Shown here piece after piece: positions 33,820 through 46,618 of a stretch of 64,000 nt of DNA. Below the pieces are notes generated by a model. That model saw only the letters and a list, made by a program, of their open reading frames with translations, had not been told where the DNA came from and did not search any database. The translations under genes were made by a program, and so were the position numbers. Numbering within the stretch: the stretch's first letter is position 1; each line of letters opens with the position of its first letter. The stretch is from assembly GCF_027532185.1 (NCBI RefSeq), contig NZ_JAPZSV010000001.1, forward strand, positions 1 to 64,000, written 5' to 3'. Source of the stretch: Hylemonella sp. (GTDB lineage: Bacteria; Pseudomonadota; Gammaproteobacteria; Burkholderiales; Burkholderiaceae_C).

Positions 33820-34192
33820 TGGTGGAGCTGGGGGGATTTGAACCCCCGTCCGCAAGCCTTCTTCGTACAGTTCTACATGTGTAGTCGTCTGATTTGTGTC
33901 TCGCCCGATACGTCGCGCAGCGACACGCTACGCATCAGACCAGTGCCCTATTTTCTCGTCCACACCCAAGGCACCCGGATGCAGACCAGCCAATATGAGT
34001 TCCCTTGCAGCCGGGAGGCTTACGCCCCCTTGCCCAGCCTATCGGCCAACTGTTGCAAGGCTCACCGAATTAAGCGGCGAGTGCGAAACGTTCGTCGTTT
34101 GCAGTTAGTTTTTTTCTGCGGTTTTACGAGGTAACAGAACCTCGACATGCCCTGCCACGCGTCCGAACCCACGTCGAAACCAGTGCAGCCCC
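33820..34192 (-). ncRNA. ssrA: Transfer-messenger RNA (tmRNA)
   Basis: This is an RNA of 373 nt. It begins GGGGCTGCACTGGTTTCGAC and ends with the T arm GGGGGTTCAAATCCCCCC followed by AGCTCCACCA; the two ends pair as in an alanine-type acceptor stem. The tag frame lies at 34070-34102, beginning GCA AAC GAC, and encodes ANDERFALAA followed by TAA, a betaproteobacterial-type tag. tmRNA with SmpB rescues stalled ribosomes and marks the product for ClpXP. No smpB is in this window. Confidence 0.97.
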
Positions 34193-34202
34193 TGAGTGGT
34201 GT

Positions 34203-34229
34203 ATTTTAGGCCTCAATTAACAATTGCAA
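34203..34229 (-). promoter_or_regulatory. Promoter of ssrA inside the end of gph
   Basis: The -10 box TAAAAT (34203-34208, minus) includes the TAA stop of gph and lies 11 bp before the tmRNA start. A weak -35 TTGCAA (34224-34229) is 15 bp away. The spacing is short, so the -35 is less sure than the -10. Confidence 0.5.
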
Positions 34230-34880
34230 GAGCTCGGTCGGTGAATTGATGCTGGCGTGTGCACCCCAGTCGCTGACGTCGCCCTTGGCGCCGAGATAGC
34301 CGTAGGTCGCTGCAACAGTCCCCATACCCGCCGCCAGACCGGCCACGATGTCGCGCTCGTCGTCGCCGACATAGAGACAGCGTTGTGGTTCGAGGCCCAG
34401 CCGACGCGCCGCTTCGAACAGCGGCGCAGGGTGAGGCTTGGGATGCGGCGTGGTGTCTCCCCCCACGATGACGCCCGCACTGGCGAACAGGGGCATGGCG
34501 CTGGTGAGCGGCAGCGTGAAGCGCTCGATCTTGTTCGTGACCACGCCCCAGGCCAGTTCGCGCTGCAGCAACTGCTCGATCAGTTCGGGAATGCCGGCAA
34601 AGGCGTAGGTACGCGCAGTCATGCAGCGCTCGTAATTGGCCATGAACTCCTCGCGCAGTTCGTGGTAGCCAGGATCCTCGGGCGTCAGACCGAAGGCCAC
34701 GCCGATCATGCCGCGCGCACCGGCGCCTGCCATGGGGCGGTAGCGCTCCAGCGGCAAGGGCGGCAGGCCGCGATCGGTGCGCATCTGGTCAGCGGCGGCC
34801 CCGAGGTCGGGCGCGCTGTCAATCAGGGTGCCGTCCAGGTCAAACAGGACGGCTTCGATACCGCTGAATCGCCTCGTCAC
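34206..34880 (-). CDS. gph: Phosphoglycolate phosphatase
   Basis: The 224-residue protein is a HAD-superfamily hydrolase with [14 protein letters not shown] (nucleophile and acid aspartates), the helical cap, VVTNKIERF, and [15 protein letters not shown] with YVGDDERDI for metal binding. It removes phosphate from 2-phosphoglycolate formed in DNA repair or photorespiration-like reactions. The start is GTG at 34880, overlapping the ubiG stop (GTGA), so the two genes are coupled. UbiG-Gph pairing is common in this group. Confidence 0.86.
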   Translation of the reverse strand: MTRRFSGIEAVLFDLDGTLIDSAPDLGAAADQMRTDRGLPPLPLERYRPMAGAGARGMIGVAFGLTPEDPGYHELREEFMANYERCMTARTYAFAGIPELIEQLLQRELAWGVVTNKIERFTLPLTSAMPLFASAGVIVGGDTTPHPKPHPAPLFEAARRLGLEPQRCLYVGDDERDIVAGLAAGMGTVAATYGYLGAKGDVSDWGAHASINSPTELLQLLIEA

Positions 34881-35590
34881 GACAAGGCCTTGCGTGTGGC
34901 GAAGAGGTAGTTGACGCTGGTATCGGCGCTGAGCCAGTAACGTCGCGTCAAGGGGTTGTATTCCATGCCGCGCGTGCCCGCCAGCTCCAGCCCGGCCTGA
35001 CGGCAGTAGCGCGCCAGCTCGCTGGGCCGGATCATCTTGGCGTACTCATGGGTGCCACGCGGCAGCAGGTTCAGGATGTACTCGGCACCGACGATGGCGA
35101 ACAGAAAGGACTTGGGGTTGCGATTGATGGTGGAGAAGAACACCCAGCCGCCTGGCTTGACCAACGTGGCGCAGGCCTGGACCACCGAGGCCTGGTCGGG
35201 GACATGCTCGAGCATCTCCATGCAGGTCACCACGTCGAAGCTTGCCGGGCGCTCCGCGGCCAGGACCTCGGCCGCCACCTCGCGGTAGTTCACGTTAGGG
35301 GTCCCGGCCTCCAGTGCGTGCAACTGGGCCACCTTGAGCGCCTTGGTCGCGAGGTCGATACCGGTGACGTGTGCGCCCTTGCGCGCCATGGCATCCGACA
35401 GGATGCCGCCGCCGCAACCCACGTCGAGCACCTGCTGACCGGCCAAAGGCGCCAGTCCGTTGATCCAGTCCAGCCGCAGCGGGTTGATCTGGTGGAGGGG
35501 TCGGAACTCGCTCTCGGGATCCCACCAGCGGTGGGCGAGTTCGGAGAATTTGGCCAGCTCGGCTGGGTCAGCGTTCACGGTCGTCGTCAT
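34877..35590 (-). CDS. ubiG: Ubiquinone biosynthesis O-methyltransferase
   Basis: This 237-residue SAM methyltransferase carries out both O-methylations of ubiquinone synthesis. Motifs are [16 protein letters not shown] (SAM binding), [14 protein letters not shown] and the family's N-terminal [27 protein letters not shown]. The ATG at 35590 gives the usual length. It is followed by gph with a 4-bp overlap. Confidence 0.94.
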   Translation of the reverse strand: MTTTVNADPAELAKFSELAHRWWDPESEFRPLHQINPLRLDWINGLAPLAGQQVLDVGCGGGILSDAMARKGAHVTGIDLATKALKVAQLHALEAGTPNVNYREVAAEVLAAERPASFDVVTCMEMLEHVPDQASVVQACATLVKPGGWVFFSTINRNPKSFLFAIVGAEYILNLLPRGTHEYAKMIRPSELARYCRQAGLELAGTRGMEYNPLTRRYWLSADTSVNYLFATRKALS

Positions 35591-35655
35591 GACTGGATTA
35601 TCCGACAGCCCAAGAAACGGGACACGGCATCCGTGAAAAGGATGGCGCCGCAGAC

Positions 35656-35676
35656 TCACTTCGCGCAGCGAAGTGA
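35656..35676. repeat. Short hairpin before ubiG
   Basis: A perfect 9-bp stem TCACTTCGC / GCGAAGTGA has a GCA loop. It lies in the leader region of ubiG and could fold in RNA, or be part of the dispersed hairpin family, which often has this loop. Confidence 0.45.
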
Positions 35677-35693
35677 AAACGGCCGACGACAAA

Positions 35694-35723
35694 TAACAAA
35701 CCCCGCCGTAGCGGGGTTTGTTA
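35694..35723 (-). terminator. Terminator after the OmpA-family gene
   Basis: A 13-bp perfect stem TAACAAACCCCGC / GCGGGGTTTGTTA with a CGTA loop lies 18 bp beyond the stop at 35741. Confidence 0.75.
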
Positions 35724-35740
35724 CTTGGCTTGGAGCCTGA

Positions 35741-36292
35741 TCAGCGGTTGGGGCGGGTGCCGACCACTTCGATTTCCACGCGGCGGTTCTTGGCGCGGCC
35801 TTCAGCGGTGCGGTTGTCAGCCACGGGCTGCTTCTCGCCCTTGCCTTCGGTGTAGACGCGGTTCTTGTCGATGCCCTTGGAGGTCAGGTAGGCCTTCACG
35901 GCTTCGGCTCGGCGCACGGACAGCTTCTGGTTGTACTCGTCGCTACCGATGGAGTCGGCGTGACCCACGGCGATGATGACTTCCAGGTTGATGCCCTTGA
36001 CCTTCTCGGCCAGATCGTCCAGCTTGGCCTTGGCGTCAGCCTTGAGCACCGACTTGTCGAAGTCGAAGAAGGTGTCGGCGGCGTAGGTCACCTTGACGGC
36101 GGCGGGCGGCGGCGGCGTAGCGGGAGCAGCCGGAGCAGGTGCCGGAGCGGGGGCCGGTGCCGGTGCCGGGGCGGGTGCCGGAGCAGCGGGAGCAGCCTGC
36201 GGGGCCGGGGTGGGCTCGGGGGTGGACGCGCAACCGGCCATCACGAGTGCGACTGCAGCAAACAGGGCTGCCACGGAATTCAGTTTCTTCAT
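35741..36292 (-). CDS. ompA: OmpA family protein with Pro-Ala linker
   Basis: The 183-residue protein begins MKKLNSVAALFAAVALVMAGCAS, which can be read as a lipoprotein signal (cysteine at about 21). A linker of about 45 residues made almost only of Pro-Ala repeats follows. The OmpA C-terminal domain (about 67-180) has YAADTFFDFDKSVLKADAK, GHADSIGSDEYNQKLSVRRAEAV and NRRVEIEV, which bind peptidoglycan. It has no N-terminal barrel, so it is closer to Pal-like anchors than to E. coli OmpA. RBS AGAGGAG. Confidence 0.85.
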   Translation of the reverse strand: MKKLNSVAALFAAVALVMAGCASTPEPTPAPQAAPAAPAPAPAPAPAPAPAPAPAAPATPPPPAAVKVTYAADTFFDFDKSVLKADAKAKLDDLAEKVKGINLEVIIAVGHADSIGSDEYNQKLSVRRAEAVKAYLTSKGIDKNRVYTEGKGEKQPVADNRTAEGRAKNRRVEIEVVGTRPNR

Positions 36293-36384
36293 GGTTCTCC
36301 TCTAGCGGAAAAAGGGGCCTGAGCGGCACGGCGGAAAAAAGGAAGCGCTCGCGAGATTCGAGCGCCACCCGGCTGTCGAAGGCC

Positions 36385-36412
36385 ATTGTGCCATATCAGT
36401 TACAAGGGTCAA
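36385..36412 (-). promoter_or_regulatory. Probable promoter of the OmpA-family gene
   Basis: On the minus strand, TTGACC (36407-36412) and CACAAT (36385-36390) are separated by 16 bp. It would give a leader of about 85 nt. The divergent gyrA promoter must lie in 36413-36529 but I see no convincing pair for it. Confidence 0.4.
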
Positions 36413-36529
36413 CCGCGAGCCAGGCCTCACAAGGCGCGCCGACAGGGCCTGTGCAGCGGCTGTTGCAGCCATGCCACATGGCCGGGACTTTAGAATTGCG
36501 GATTGCCCAAGTCTGAGCACACCTCCTCC

Positions 36530-39165
<2,636 letters not shown>

Positions 39166-39166
<1 letters not shown>

Positions 39167-40257
39167 TGCAGCGCCCCTACAACTTCTCGGCCGGCCCGGC
39201 CGCCATCGCCCCCGAAGTGCTGCAGCAGGCCGCCAGCGAGATGCTGGACTGGCACGGCAGCGGCATGGGCGTGATGGAGATGAGCCACCGCGGCAAGGAG
39301 TTCATCAGCATCTACGAGCAGGCCCAGGCCGATCTGCGTGAGCTGCTGGCCATCCCGAAGCATTTCCACATCCTCTTCATGCAGGGCGGCGGCCTGGCGG
39401 AAAACGCCATTGTGCCGCTGAACCTCTCGCGTGGGGGCACGGTCGATTTCGTGCTCACCGGCAGCTGGAGCCAGAAGTCCATCAAGGAAGCGCGCAAGTA
39501 CTGCAACGTGAACGTGGCCGCCACCGATGAAGCCCACGGCTTCACGCAGCTGCCCGCTCCCAGGACCTGGAAGCTCAGCCCCGGCGCCAGCTATGTGCAC
39601 CTTTGTTCGAACGAGACCATCCACGGCGTCGAATTCCACGAACTGCCCGACCTGAAAGCCCTGGGCTCGGACGCCCCGCTGGTGATCGACTTCTCCTCCC
39701 AGGTCGCCTCGCGTCCCGTGGACTGGTCGCGCGTGGGCCTGGCATTCGGCGGCGCACAGAAGAACATCGGCCCGGCCGGCCTGACCCTGGTCGTGGTCCG
39801 TGAAGACCTGCTGGGCCGTGCCCTGCCCGCCTGCCCCAGTGCCTTCGACTACCAGATCGTGGCCGAGAACCAGTCCATGTTCAACACGCCACCGACCTAT
39901 GCCATCTACATGGCCGGTCTGATCTTTCAGTGGCTCAAGAAGCTCGGCGGTGTGCCGGTCATCGAGGCGCGCAACATCGCCAAGGCCAAGCTGCTCTACG
40001 ACGCCATCGACCAGTCACAGTTCTACGTGAACAAAGTGGCCCACAACTGCCGCTCGCGCATGAACGTGCCCTTCTTCCTGCGCGACGAGTCGCGCAACGA
40101 GGCCTTCCTGGCCGGCGCCAAGGCGGCGGGACTGCTGCAGCTCAAGGGCCACAAGTCAGTGGGCGGCATGCGGGCCAGTCTCTACAACGCCATGCCGCTC
40201 GAAGGCGTGCAGGCCCTGGTGGCCTACATGCGAGAATTCGAGCGCACGCAAAGCTGA
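39166..40257 (+). CDS. serC: Phosphoserine aminotransferase
   Basis: This is a 363-residue PLP enzyme that converts 3-phosphohydroxypyruvate to phosphoserine. It also acts on the matching pyridoxine precursor. Motifs are [14 protein letters not shown] at the N-terminus, LFMQGGG, and the PLP lysine in [24 protein letters not shown] and [18 protein letters not shown] are C-terminal. Its ATG overlaps the gyrA stop by one base, so translation is coupled. Confidence 0.95.
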
Positions 40258-40260
40258 GCC

Positions 40261-41343
40261 ATGGCCAAGACCCTCCCCGAACTGCGCACCCTGATCGACG
40301 CCCTGGACCAGGAGTTGCTGGCCCTGCTGAACCGCCGCGCCAGCCTGGCCCATGAGGTCGGTGAGATCAAGAAGGTCGAAGGCTCGCCAATCTTCCGCCC
40401 GGAGCGCGAAGCCCAGGTGATCACCGGCCTGCAGGCGGGCAACCCCGGACCGCTCAAGCGCGAGAGCGTGGCCAGCATCTGGCGCGAAATCATGTCGGCC
40501 TGCCGCGCCCTCGAAGCACCCCAACGCGTGGCCTACCTCGGCCCGGCCGGCACCTTCAGCGAGCAGGCCGCCTTGCAGTTTTTCGGCTCCAGCATCGAGC
40601 GCATGCCCTGCGGCAGCATCGACGAGGTCTTCCGTGCGACGGCTGCGGGCAGCGCCCAGTACGGCGTGGTGCCCATGGAGAACTCCACCGAAGGCATGGT
40701 CTCGCGCTCGCTCGACCTCTTTCTGACCTCGCCGCTGCACGTGGTCGGCGAGACCAGCCTGCTGGTGCGCCACAACCTGCTGCGCCAGAGTGATTCGCTC
40801 GAAGGCATCACCGCCGTCTACGCCCACCCCCAGGCCCTGGCCCAGTGCCAGCACTGGCTCAACACCCATCTGCCGCACGCCGAGCGCCACGCCGCGGCCA
40901 GCAACGCCGAAGGTGCACGCCTGGCCTCGACCAACCCGGCCTGGGCTGGCATCGCCAGCGAGCGCGCGGGCAGCGAGTTCGGCCTGCACGTGGTGGCCCA
41001 CGCCATCCAGGACGACGCCTACAACCGCACGCGCTTTGCCGTGGTCTGCCTGCCGCAGACCCTGCCCGCCCCCGAGGCCTCGGGCAGGGACTGCGTGAGC
41101 CTCATCGTCTCGGTGCCCAACCGCCCCGGCGCAGTGCATGACCTGCTGGTGCCGCTGAAAAAGCACGGTGTCTCCATGACCCGCTTCGAATCGCGTCCGG
41201 CACGATCGGGCCAATGGGAATACTATTTCTACATCGACATCCAGGGCCACACCTCCGAGCCCCGTGTGACGGCCGCCTTGCAGGAGCTGCAGACCCTCTG
41301 CGCCTTCTACAAGGTTCTGGGCACCTATCCAGTATCTGAATAG
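40261..41343 (+). CDS. pheA: Chorismate mutase / prephenate dehydratase
   Basis: This 360-residue P-protein has three parts. The AroQ mutase is at about 1-90 (LRTLIDALDQELLALLNRRASLAHEVGEIK). The dehydratase is at about 95-275, with YLGPAGTFSEQAA, VPMENSTEGMV and NRTRFAVV. The ACT regulatory domain is at about 285-358, with SVPNRPGAVHDLLVPL and ESRP. It makes phenylpyruvate for phenylalanine and should be feedback inhibited through the ACT domain. It starts 3 bp after serC. Confidence 0.95.
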   Translation: MAKTLPELRTLIDALDQELLALLNRRASLAHEVGEIKKVEGSPIFRPEREAQVITGLQAGNPGPLKRESVASIWREIMSACRALEAPQRVAYLGPAGTFSEQAALQFFGSSIERMPCGSIDEVFRATAAGSAQYGVVPMENSTEGMVSRSLDLFLTSPLHVVGETSLLVRHNLLRQSDSLEGITAVYAHPQALAQCQHWLNTHLPHAERHAAASNAEGARLASTNPAWAGIASERAGSEFGLHVVAHAIQDDAYNRTRFAVVCLPQTLPAPEASGRDCVSLIVSVPNRPGAVHDLLVPLKKHGVSMTRFESRPARSGQWEYYFYIDIQGHTSEPRVTAALQELQTLCAFYKVLGTYPVSE

Positions 41344-41433
41344 CAATGACGACCCCCACGCTCTTGCACTTCGTGTCTTTTGCTGCCCCCCGAGGGGGCC
41401 GCATTTCGCCTTGGGGCGGCCCGGCGGCTCACT
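41344..41433. repeat. Intergenic hairpin repeat between pheA and tyrA
   Basis: This is a 90-bp gap with a CCCCC-CGA-GGGGG hairpin (about 41384-41398) and a following GC-rich dyad (CGCC-TTGG-GGCG). It belongs to the dispersed family also seen at about 20315 and 48105. No gene fits here. Confidence 0.55.
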
Positions 41434-42306
41434 ATGTTTGAACAACTCGGTCTGATCGGTTGCGGCCTCATGGGCGGCTCCTTTGCGCTCGCGCTCAAGC
41501 GCGCCGGCCTGGTCAAACGCGTGGTCGGCTACAGCAAGTCGCCCTCCACCACCGAGCGCGCACGCCAGCTCGGCGTGATCGACGTCGAAGCGCCCTCGGC
41601 CCTGCTGGCCGTCTCGGGCGCCGACATCGTGCTGGTCGCCGTGCCGGTCTCGGCCACCGAAGCCACCTTCAAGGCCATCAAGCACCTCGTCACGCCGCAG
41701 ATGCTGGTGATGGATGTGGGTTCGACCAAACGCGACGTGGTCGACGCCGCCCGCCGCGCCCTGCGCGAGCAGATCGGCTCCTTCGTGCCGGCCCATCCCA
41801 TTGCCGGCAAGGAAGTGTCGGGGGTGGACCATGCCGACCCGGACCTCTATTCGGGCAAGCAGATCATCCTGACGCCGCTGGACCGCACCCATGCGACCCA
41901 GGTGCAGCAGGCCATCGACGTCTGGTCGGCCCTGGGCTGCAGCGTGCTCAAGATGACGCCCGAGTCGCACGACGCGGCGTTTGCGGCGGTGAGCCACCTG
42001 CCGCACCTGATCGCCTTCGCGCTCATGAACTCCATCGCCGGCCAAGGCCAGGGCAAGGACTTCCTCGCGCTGGCCGGTCCGGGCTTTCGCGACTTCACGC
42101 GCATCGCGGCCAGCGATCCGCAGATGTGGCGCGACGTGCTGATCTCCAACCGCGAAGAGCTGCTGACCCAGTCCAAGCACTTCCAGCGCAACCTGCAGGC
42201 GCTGGAGCTCATGATCTCCAACGGCAACGCCGAGGCGCTCGAGGAACTGATCGCCCAGGCCAGCGACACCCGCGCGCACTGGAGCATGAACAAGAACCGC
42301 CGTTGA
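41434..42306 (+). CDS. tyrA: Prephenate dehydrogenase
   Basis: This 290-residue enzyme makes 4-hydroxyphenylpyruvate for tyrosine. The NAD(P)-binding motif [16 protein letters not shown] is at the N-terminus. [19 protein letters not shown] carries the catalytic histidine, and [15 protein letters not shown] is also conserved. There is no mutase or ACT domain, so it is the monofunctional form. Start ATG at 41434, 16 bp before aroA at the other end. Confidence 0.93.
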   Translation: MFEQLGLIGCGLMGGSFALALKRAGLVKRVVGYSKSPSTTERARQLGVIDVEAPSALLAVSGADIVLVAVPVSATEATFKAIKHLVTPQMLVMDVGSTKRDVVDAARRALREQIGSFVPAHPIAGKEVSGVDHADPDLYSGKQIILTPLDRTHATQVQQAIDVWSALGCSVLKMTPESHDAAFAAVSHLPHLIAFALMNSIAGQGQGKDFLALAGPGFRDFTRIAASDPQMWRDVLISNREELLTQSKHFQRNLQALELMISNGNAEALEELIAQASDTRAHWSMNKNRR

Positions 42307-42322
42307 GGCGCGCCGCAGGCTG

Positions 42323-44320
42323 ATGTACGCGACCGAGTTCCTCGATCTGCCGCCACTGGCCGGCGCGCACGGCCGCGTGGTCCTGCCCGGCTCCAAGAGC
42401 ATTTCCAACCGCGTGCTGCTGCTGTCGGCCCTGTGCGAGGGCCGCACCACGCTGCACGATCTGCTCGATTCCGACGACACCCGCGTGATGCTGGCTGCGC
42501 TACGCCAGCTGGGCTGCGGCGTGCAGCAGAACGGCCATACCGTCGTGATCGACGGCATCGCCGGCCGGCTGCCGACCACCCCCATCAAGTTCTTCATGGG
42601 CAACGCCGGCACGGCGATGCGCCCGCTGACCGCCGCACTGGCCATCGCTGGCGGCGACTTCGAACTCTCGGGCGTGCCGCGCATGCACGAGCGTCCCATC
42701 GGTGATCTTGTCGACGCGCTGCGCCCGTTGGGCTGCACCATCGCCTACCTTGGCAACGAGGGCTACCCACCGCTGCGTGTGGGTCGGCCCGCGCTGAAGC
42801 TGGACCAGCCCATCCGTGTGCGCGGTGACGTGTCGAGCCAGTTTCTCACGGCCCTGCTGATGGCGCTTCCTCTTGTCGCCCAGCAGGACATCGTCATCGA
42901 GGTCGTGGGCGAGCTGATCTCCAAGCCCTACATCGAGATCACGCTCAACCTGCTGGCACGCTTTGGCATCCAGGTGCGCCGCGAAGGCTGGGCACGCTTC
43001 ACGATTCCCGCGGGCAGCCGCTACCAGTCGCCCGGTGTGCTGCACGTGGAAGCTGACGCCTCTTCGGCCAGCTATTTCATCGCCCTGGGGGCCATCGCGG
43101 CTCAGCAGGCGGCACCGGTGCGCGTCGAGGGTGTGGGCGAGAGCTCGATCCAGGGCGACATCCGCTTCATCGACGCCGCGCGCCAGATGGGCGCGCGCGT
43201 GAGCAGCGGCCCGAACTGGCTGGAGATCAGCCGCGGCAGCTGGCCCCTGGAGGCCATCGACCTGGACTGCAACCACATCCCCGACGCCGCCATGACCCTG
43301 GCCGTGATGGCGCTCTACGCCGACGGCCCGAGCACCCTGCGCAACATCGCGAGCTGGCGCGTCAAGGAAACCGACCGCATCGCCGCCATGGCCGCCGAGC
43401 TGCGCAAGCTGGGCGCCACGGTCGAGGAAGGTGCCGACTACCTCCGCGTGACGCCCATCGTCAGCAAGGGCTGGCGGGCCGCCAGCATCCACACCTACGA
43501 CGACCACCGCGTCGCCATGTGTTTTTCCCTGGCAGCCTTCAACCCGGCCCGTCGGCCCGTGCGCATCCTCGACCCCAAGTGCGTGGCCAAGACCTTCCCG
43601 GACTATTTCGAGGCCCTGTTCTCGGTCACCATGCCCGTGGCCGGCGCCGTGCCCGTGCTCTGCGTCGACGGGCCCACGGCCTCGGGCAAGGGCACGTTGG
43701 CCGCGCGCGTGGCCGAACGCCTGGGCTACCACCTGCTCGATTCCGGTGCGCTGTACCGGGTGACCGCCCTGGCGGCGTTGAACGCCGGCCTGAGCCTGGA
43801 GCCGGTCCACGAGGCCGCCATCGCCACCCTGGCCCGGCACCTGCCCGTGCGCTTCGAAGGGGACCGGGTGCTGCTCGACGGCCAGGACGTGAGCGATGCC
43901 ATCCGCAGCGAACAGGGCGGCATGAACGCCTCCAAGGTCTCGGCCCTGCCCGCTGTGCGAACCGCACTGGTGGCCCTGCAGCACAGCTTTGCCCGCCTGC
44001 CCGGCCTGGTCGCGGACGGGAGGGACATGGGCACCGTGATCTTCCCGGACGCCCCGCTCAAGGTGTTTTTGACCGCCAGTGCAGGGAAAAGGGCCGAAAG
44101 GCGGCATAAGCAGTTGATTTCAAAGGGGATTTCGACTACACTCGAAACCCTTCGCGCCGATCTGGAAGCGCGTGACGCCCGCGACATGAACCGCAGCGTC
44201 GCGCCTCTCAAGCCGGCGCAGGACGCCCGGTTGCTGGACAACTCGGATCTCACGATTGAAGAGTCGGTGGATCTCGTGCTGGACTGGTGGCAGGGCACAC
44301 AGCCGTTCGGATCCGTCTGA
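42323..44320 (+). CDS. aroA-cmk: Fused EPSP synthase / cytidylate kinase
   Basis: This 665-residue fusion has residues 1-435 as 3-phosphoshikimate 1-carboxyvinyltransferase and residues 440-665 as CMP kinase. The first part has [31 protein letters not shown], the catalytic region [23 protein letters not shown] and [15 protein letters not shown]. The second has Walker [26 protein letters not shown] and [12 protein letters not shown]. Both catalytic sets look complete. There is no stop, frameshift or separate start between them; the join is [19 protein letters not shown]. It links aromatic synthesis with nucleotide supply. The same fused form is known in related betaproteobacteria. Confidence 0.95.
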   Translation: MYATEFLDLPPLAGAHGRVVLPGSKSISNRVLLLSALCEGRTTLHDLLDSDDTRVMLAALRQLGCGVQQNGHTVVIDGIAGRLPTTPIKFFMGNAGTAMRPLTAALAIAGGDFELSGVPRMHERPIGDLVDALRPLGCTIAYLGNEGYPPLRVGRPALKLDQPIRVRGDVSSQFLTALLMALPLVAQQDIVIEVVGELISKPYIEITLNLLARFGIQVRREGWARFTIPAGSRYQSPGVLHVEADASSASYFIALGAIAAQQAAPVRVEGVGESSIQGDIRFIDAARQMGARVSSGPNWLEISRGSWPLEAIDLDCNHIPDAAMTLAVMALYADGPSTLRNIASWRVKETDRIAAMAAELRKLGATVEEGADYLRVTPIVSKGWRAASIHTYDDHRVAMCFSLAAFNPARRPVRILDPKCVAKTFPDYFEALFSVTMPVAGAVPVLCVDGPTASGKGTLAARVAERLGYHLLDSGALYRVTALAALNAGLSLEPVHEAAIATLARHLPVRFEGDRVLLDGQDVSDAIRSEQGGMNASKVSALPAVRTALVALQHSFARLPGLVADGRDMGTVIFPDAPLKVFLTASAGKRAERRHKQLISKGISTTLETLRADLEARDARDMNRSVAPLKPAQDARLLDNSDLTIEESVDLVLDWWQGTQPFGSV

Positions 44321-44500
44321 ACAGCTGAACGGGCCCAGCTGGCTCCCTTCGCGCAGCAAGCGCTTTGGTCGGCTGGATCGACAACTTAACCCGCGGAACA
44401 TCCGCACAAACCACCGTCGAAAGCTCCCCCCAGTCGCAATGGTGCGGCTGTCACGCCATGGCCCTCCCGCCGTGGACGCCCAGATGGTCTAGGAACTTAC
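44321..44500. other. Leader region before rpsA
   Basis: This 180-bp gap contains a degenerate copy of the CTTCGCGCAGCA-type hairpin repeat (about 44345-44375) and, near the end, the AGGA ribosome binding site of rpsA. I see no convincing promoter. Autoregulation of S1 through its leader is known in other bacteria but cannot be shown here. Confidence 0.4.
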
Positions 44501-46186
44501 ATGTCTGAATCTTTTGCCGCCCTGTTTGAAGAATCCCTGCAACGCACCGAAATGCGTCCGGGCGAAGTGATCACCGCCGAAGTCGTTCGTGTCGAACACG
44601 GCTTCGTCGTTGTGAATGCCGGCCTCAAGTCCGAGGCCTATGTCCCGATCGAGGAATTCAAGAACGACCAGGGCGTGCTCGAAGTGCAGGTGGGCGACTT
44701 TGTGTCGGTCGCCATCGGCTCGATCGAAAACGGCTACGGCGACACCATCCTGTCGCGCGACACCGCCAAGCGTCTGGCTTCCTGGATGGCCCTGGAAAAG
44801 GCCCTGGAATCCGGCGAGTTCGTCACCGGCACCACCTCCGGCAAGGTCAAGGGTGGCCTGACCGTGCTGGTCAATGGCATCCGCGCCTTCCTGCCCGGTT
44901 CGCTGGTCGACACACGTCCGACCAAGGACCTGACCCCCTACGAGAACAAGACCCTGGAATTCAAGGTCATCAAGCTCGACCGCAAGCGCAACAACGTGGT
45001 GCTGAGCCGCCGCGCCGTGGTGGAAGCCTCCATGGGTGAAGAGCGCGCCAAGCTCATGCAGAACCTCAAGGAAGGTTCCGTGGTGCAGGGTGTGGTCAAG
45101 AACATCACCGAATACGGTGCCTTCGTGGACCTGGGCGGCATCGACGGCCTGCTGCACATCACCGACATGGCCTGGCGCCGTGTCCGCCACCCGAGCGAAG
45201 TCGTTCAGGCCGGCCAGGAAATCACCGCCAAGATCCTCAAGTTCGACACCGAGAAGAACCGCGTGTCCCTGGGTCTGAAGCAGATGGGCGACGACCCCTG
45301 GATGGGCGTGTCCCGTCGCTACCCCACGGGCACCCGCCTGTTCGGCAAGATCACCAACATCGCCGACTACGGCGCGTTCGTGGAACTCGAGCCGGGCATC
45401 GAAGGTCTGGTGCACGTCTCCGAAATGGACTGGACCAACAAGAACGTGGCCCCGTCGAAGATCGTCGCCCTGGGTGACGAGGTCGAAGTCATGGTCCTCG
45501 AGATCGACGAGGACAAGCGCCGCATCAGCCTGGGCATGAAGCAGTGCAAGGCCAACCCCTGGCAGGAATTCGCGCAGAACACCAAGCGCGGCGACCGCGT
45601 CAAGGGCCCGATCAAGTCCATCACCGACTTCGGCGTGTTCGTGGGCCTGGCAGCCGGTATCGACGGCCTGGTGCACCTGTCCGACCTGTCCTGGAACGAG
45701 CCCGGCGAAGCCGCCGTGCGCAACTACAAGAAGGGCCAGGAAGTGGAAGCCATCGTGCTGGCCGTGGATGTGGACCGCGAGCGTATCTCCCTGGGCATCA
45801 AGCAGCTGGACCAGGATCCCTTCACCACCTTCACGTCCGTGAACGACAAGGGTGCCACCGTGACCGGCAAGGTCAAGACCGTGGACGCCCGTGGTGCCGA
45901 GATCGATCTGGGCCAGGACATCCTGGGCTACCTGCGCGCCAGCGAAATCTCGCGTGACCGCGTGGAAGACGCCCGCAACGTGCTCAAGGAAGGCGACGAA
46001 GTCACTGCCGTGGTGGTCAACGTGGATCGCAAGACCCGCAACATCCAGCTGTCGATCAAGGCCAAGGACCTGGCCGACGAGCAGGGTGCCATGGCCAACC
46101 TGAACCAGCAGTCGGCCCGCGAAAGCGCCGGTACCACCAGCCTGGGTGCCCTGCTGCGCGCCAAGCTGGACAACAACGAGAAGTGA
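44501..46186 (+). CDS. rpsA: 30S ribosomal protein S1
   Basis: The 561-residue protein has six S1 domains. The first two (about 20-185) are divergent and bind the ribosome. The last four carry the RNA-binding pattern ([26 protein letters not shown], [56 protein letters not shown]). It helps mRNA unfold and dock on the 30S subunit. The length is as in E. coli (557). Followed by a strong terminator. Confidence 0.97.
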   Translation: MSESFAALFEESLQRTEMRPGEVITAEVVRVEHGFVVVNAGLKSEAYVPIEEFKNDQGVLEVQVGDFVSVAIGSIENGYGDTILSRDTAKRLASWMALEKALESGEFVTGTTSGKVKGGLTVLVNGIRAFLPGSLVDTRPTKDLTPYENKTLEFKVIKLDRKRNNVVLSRRAVVEASMGEERAKLMQNLKEGSVVQGVVKNITEYGAFVDLGGIDGLLHITDMAWRRVRHPSEVVQAGQEITAKILKFDTEKNRVSLGLKQMGDDPWMGVSRRYPTGTRLFGKITNIADYGAFVELEPGIEGLVHVSEMDWTNKNVAPSKIVALGDEVEVMVLEIDEDKRRISLGMKQCKANPWQEFAQNTKRGDRVKGPIKSITDFGVFVGLAAGIDGLVHLSDLSWNEPGEAAVRNYKKGQEVEAIVLAVDVDRERISLGIKQLDQDPFTTFTSVNDKGATVTGKVKTVDARGAEIDLGQDILGYLRASEISRDRVEDARNVLKEGDEVTAVVVNVDRKTRNIQLSIKAKDLADEQGAMANLNQQSARESAGTTSLGALLRAKLDNNEK

Positions 46187-46207
46187 TCGGCTTGATGTAA
46201 AGCACGG

Positions 46208-46242
46208 AAACGACCGGTCGCAGCTGCGCCGGTCGTTTTTTT
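46208..46242 (+). terminator. Terminator after rpsA
   Basis: A 10-bp stem AAACGACCGG / CCGGTCGTTT has an 11-nt loop that can itself pair. It is followed by a run of T. It lies 22 bp after the rpsA stop and just before ihfB. Confidence 0.8.
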
Positions 46243-46260
46243 GCCCCAAGAACAAGTGAC

Positions 46261-46575
46261 ATGACCCGCTCCGACCTGGTTGAAGAACTGGCGGCCCGCT
46301 TCGGGCAGCTGACCCACCGCGACGCCGAGTTCGCGGTCAAGGCCATCCTGGACGCGATGAACGATGCCCTGGTGCGTGGGCACCGCATCGAGATCCGCGG
46401 CTTCGGCAGTTTCTCCATCAACCGCCGGCCGCCCCGCATGGGGCGCAACCCGCGCAGCGGCGAGAGCGTGGCCATTCCCGAAAAGCGCGTCCCCCACTTC
46501 AAGCCGGGCAAGGCCTTGCGCGAATCGGTGGACCAGCGTACCCATGAGATGCAGGCGCAGGAGCCCAAGAGCTGA
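46261..46575 (+). CDS. ihfB: Integration host factor subunit beta
   Basis: The 104-residue DNA-bending protein begins [14 protein letters not shown]. It has the beta-ribbon arms with [33 protein letters not shown], including the proline that inserts between bases. It works with IhfA, which is not in this window. IHF often assists sigma-54 promoters such as that of glnA. The order rpsA-ihfB is widespread in proteobacteria. Confidence 0.95.
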   Translation: MTRSDLVEELAARFGQLTHRDAEFAVKAILDAMNDALVRGHRIEIRGFGSFSINRRPPRMGRNPRSGESVAIPEKRVPHFKPGKALRESVDQRTHEMQAQEPKS

Positions 46576-46618
46576 GGCCGCTCTCACTCGTTAGAATCCC
46601 CCCACCCGGGGACTACCA

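Noticed and set aside
33781-34134. Protein-coding frame in the ssrA region
   Set aside because: The stretch is tmRNA, with its tag, T arm and acceptor ends clearly visible on the other strand.
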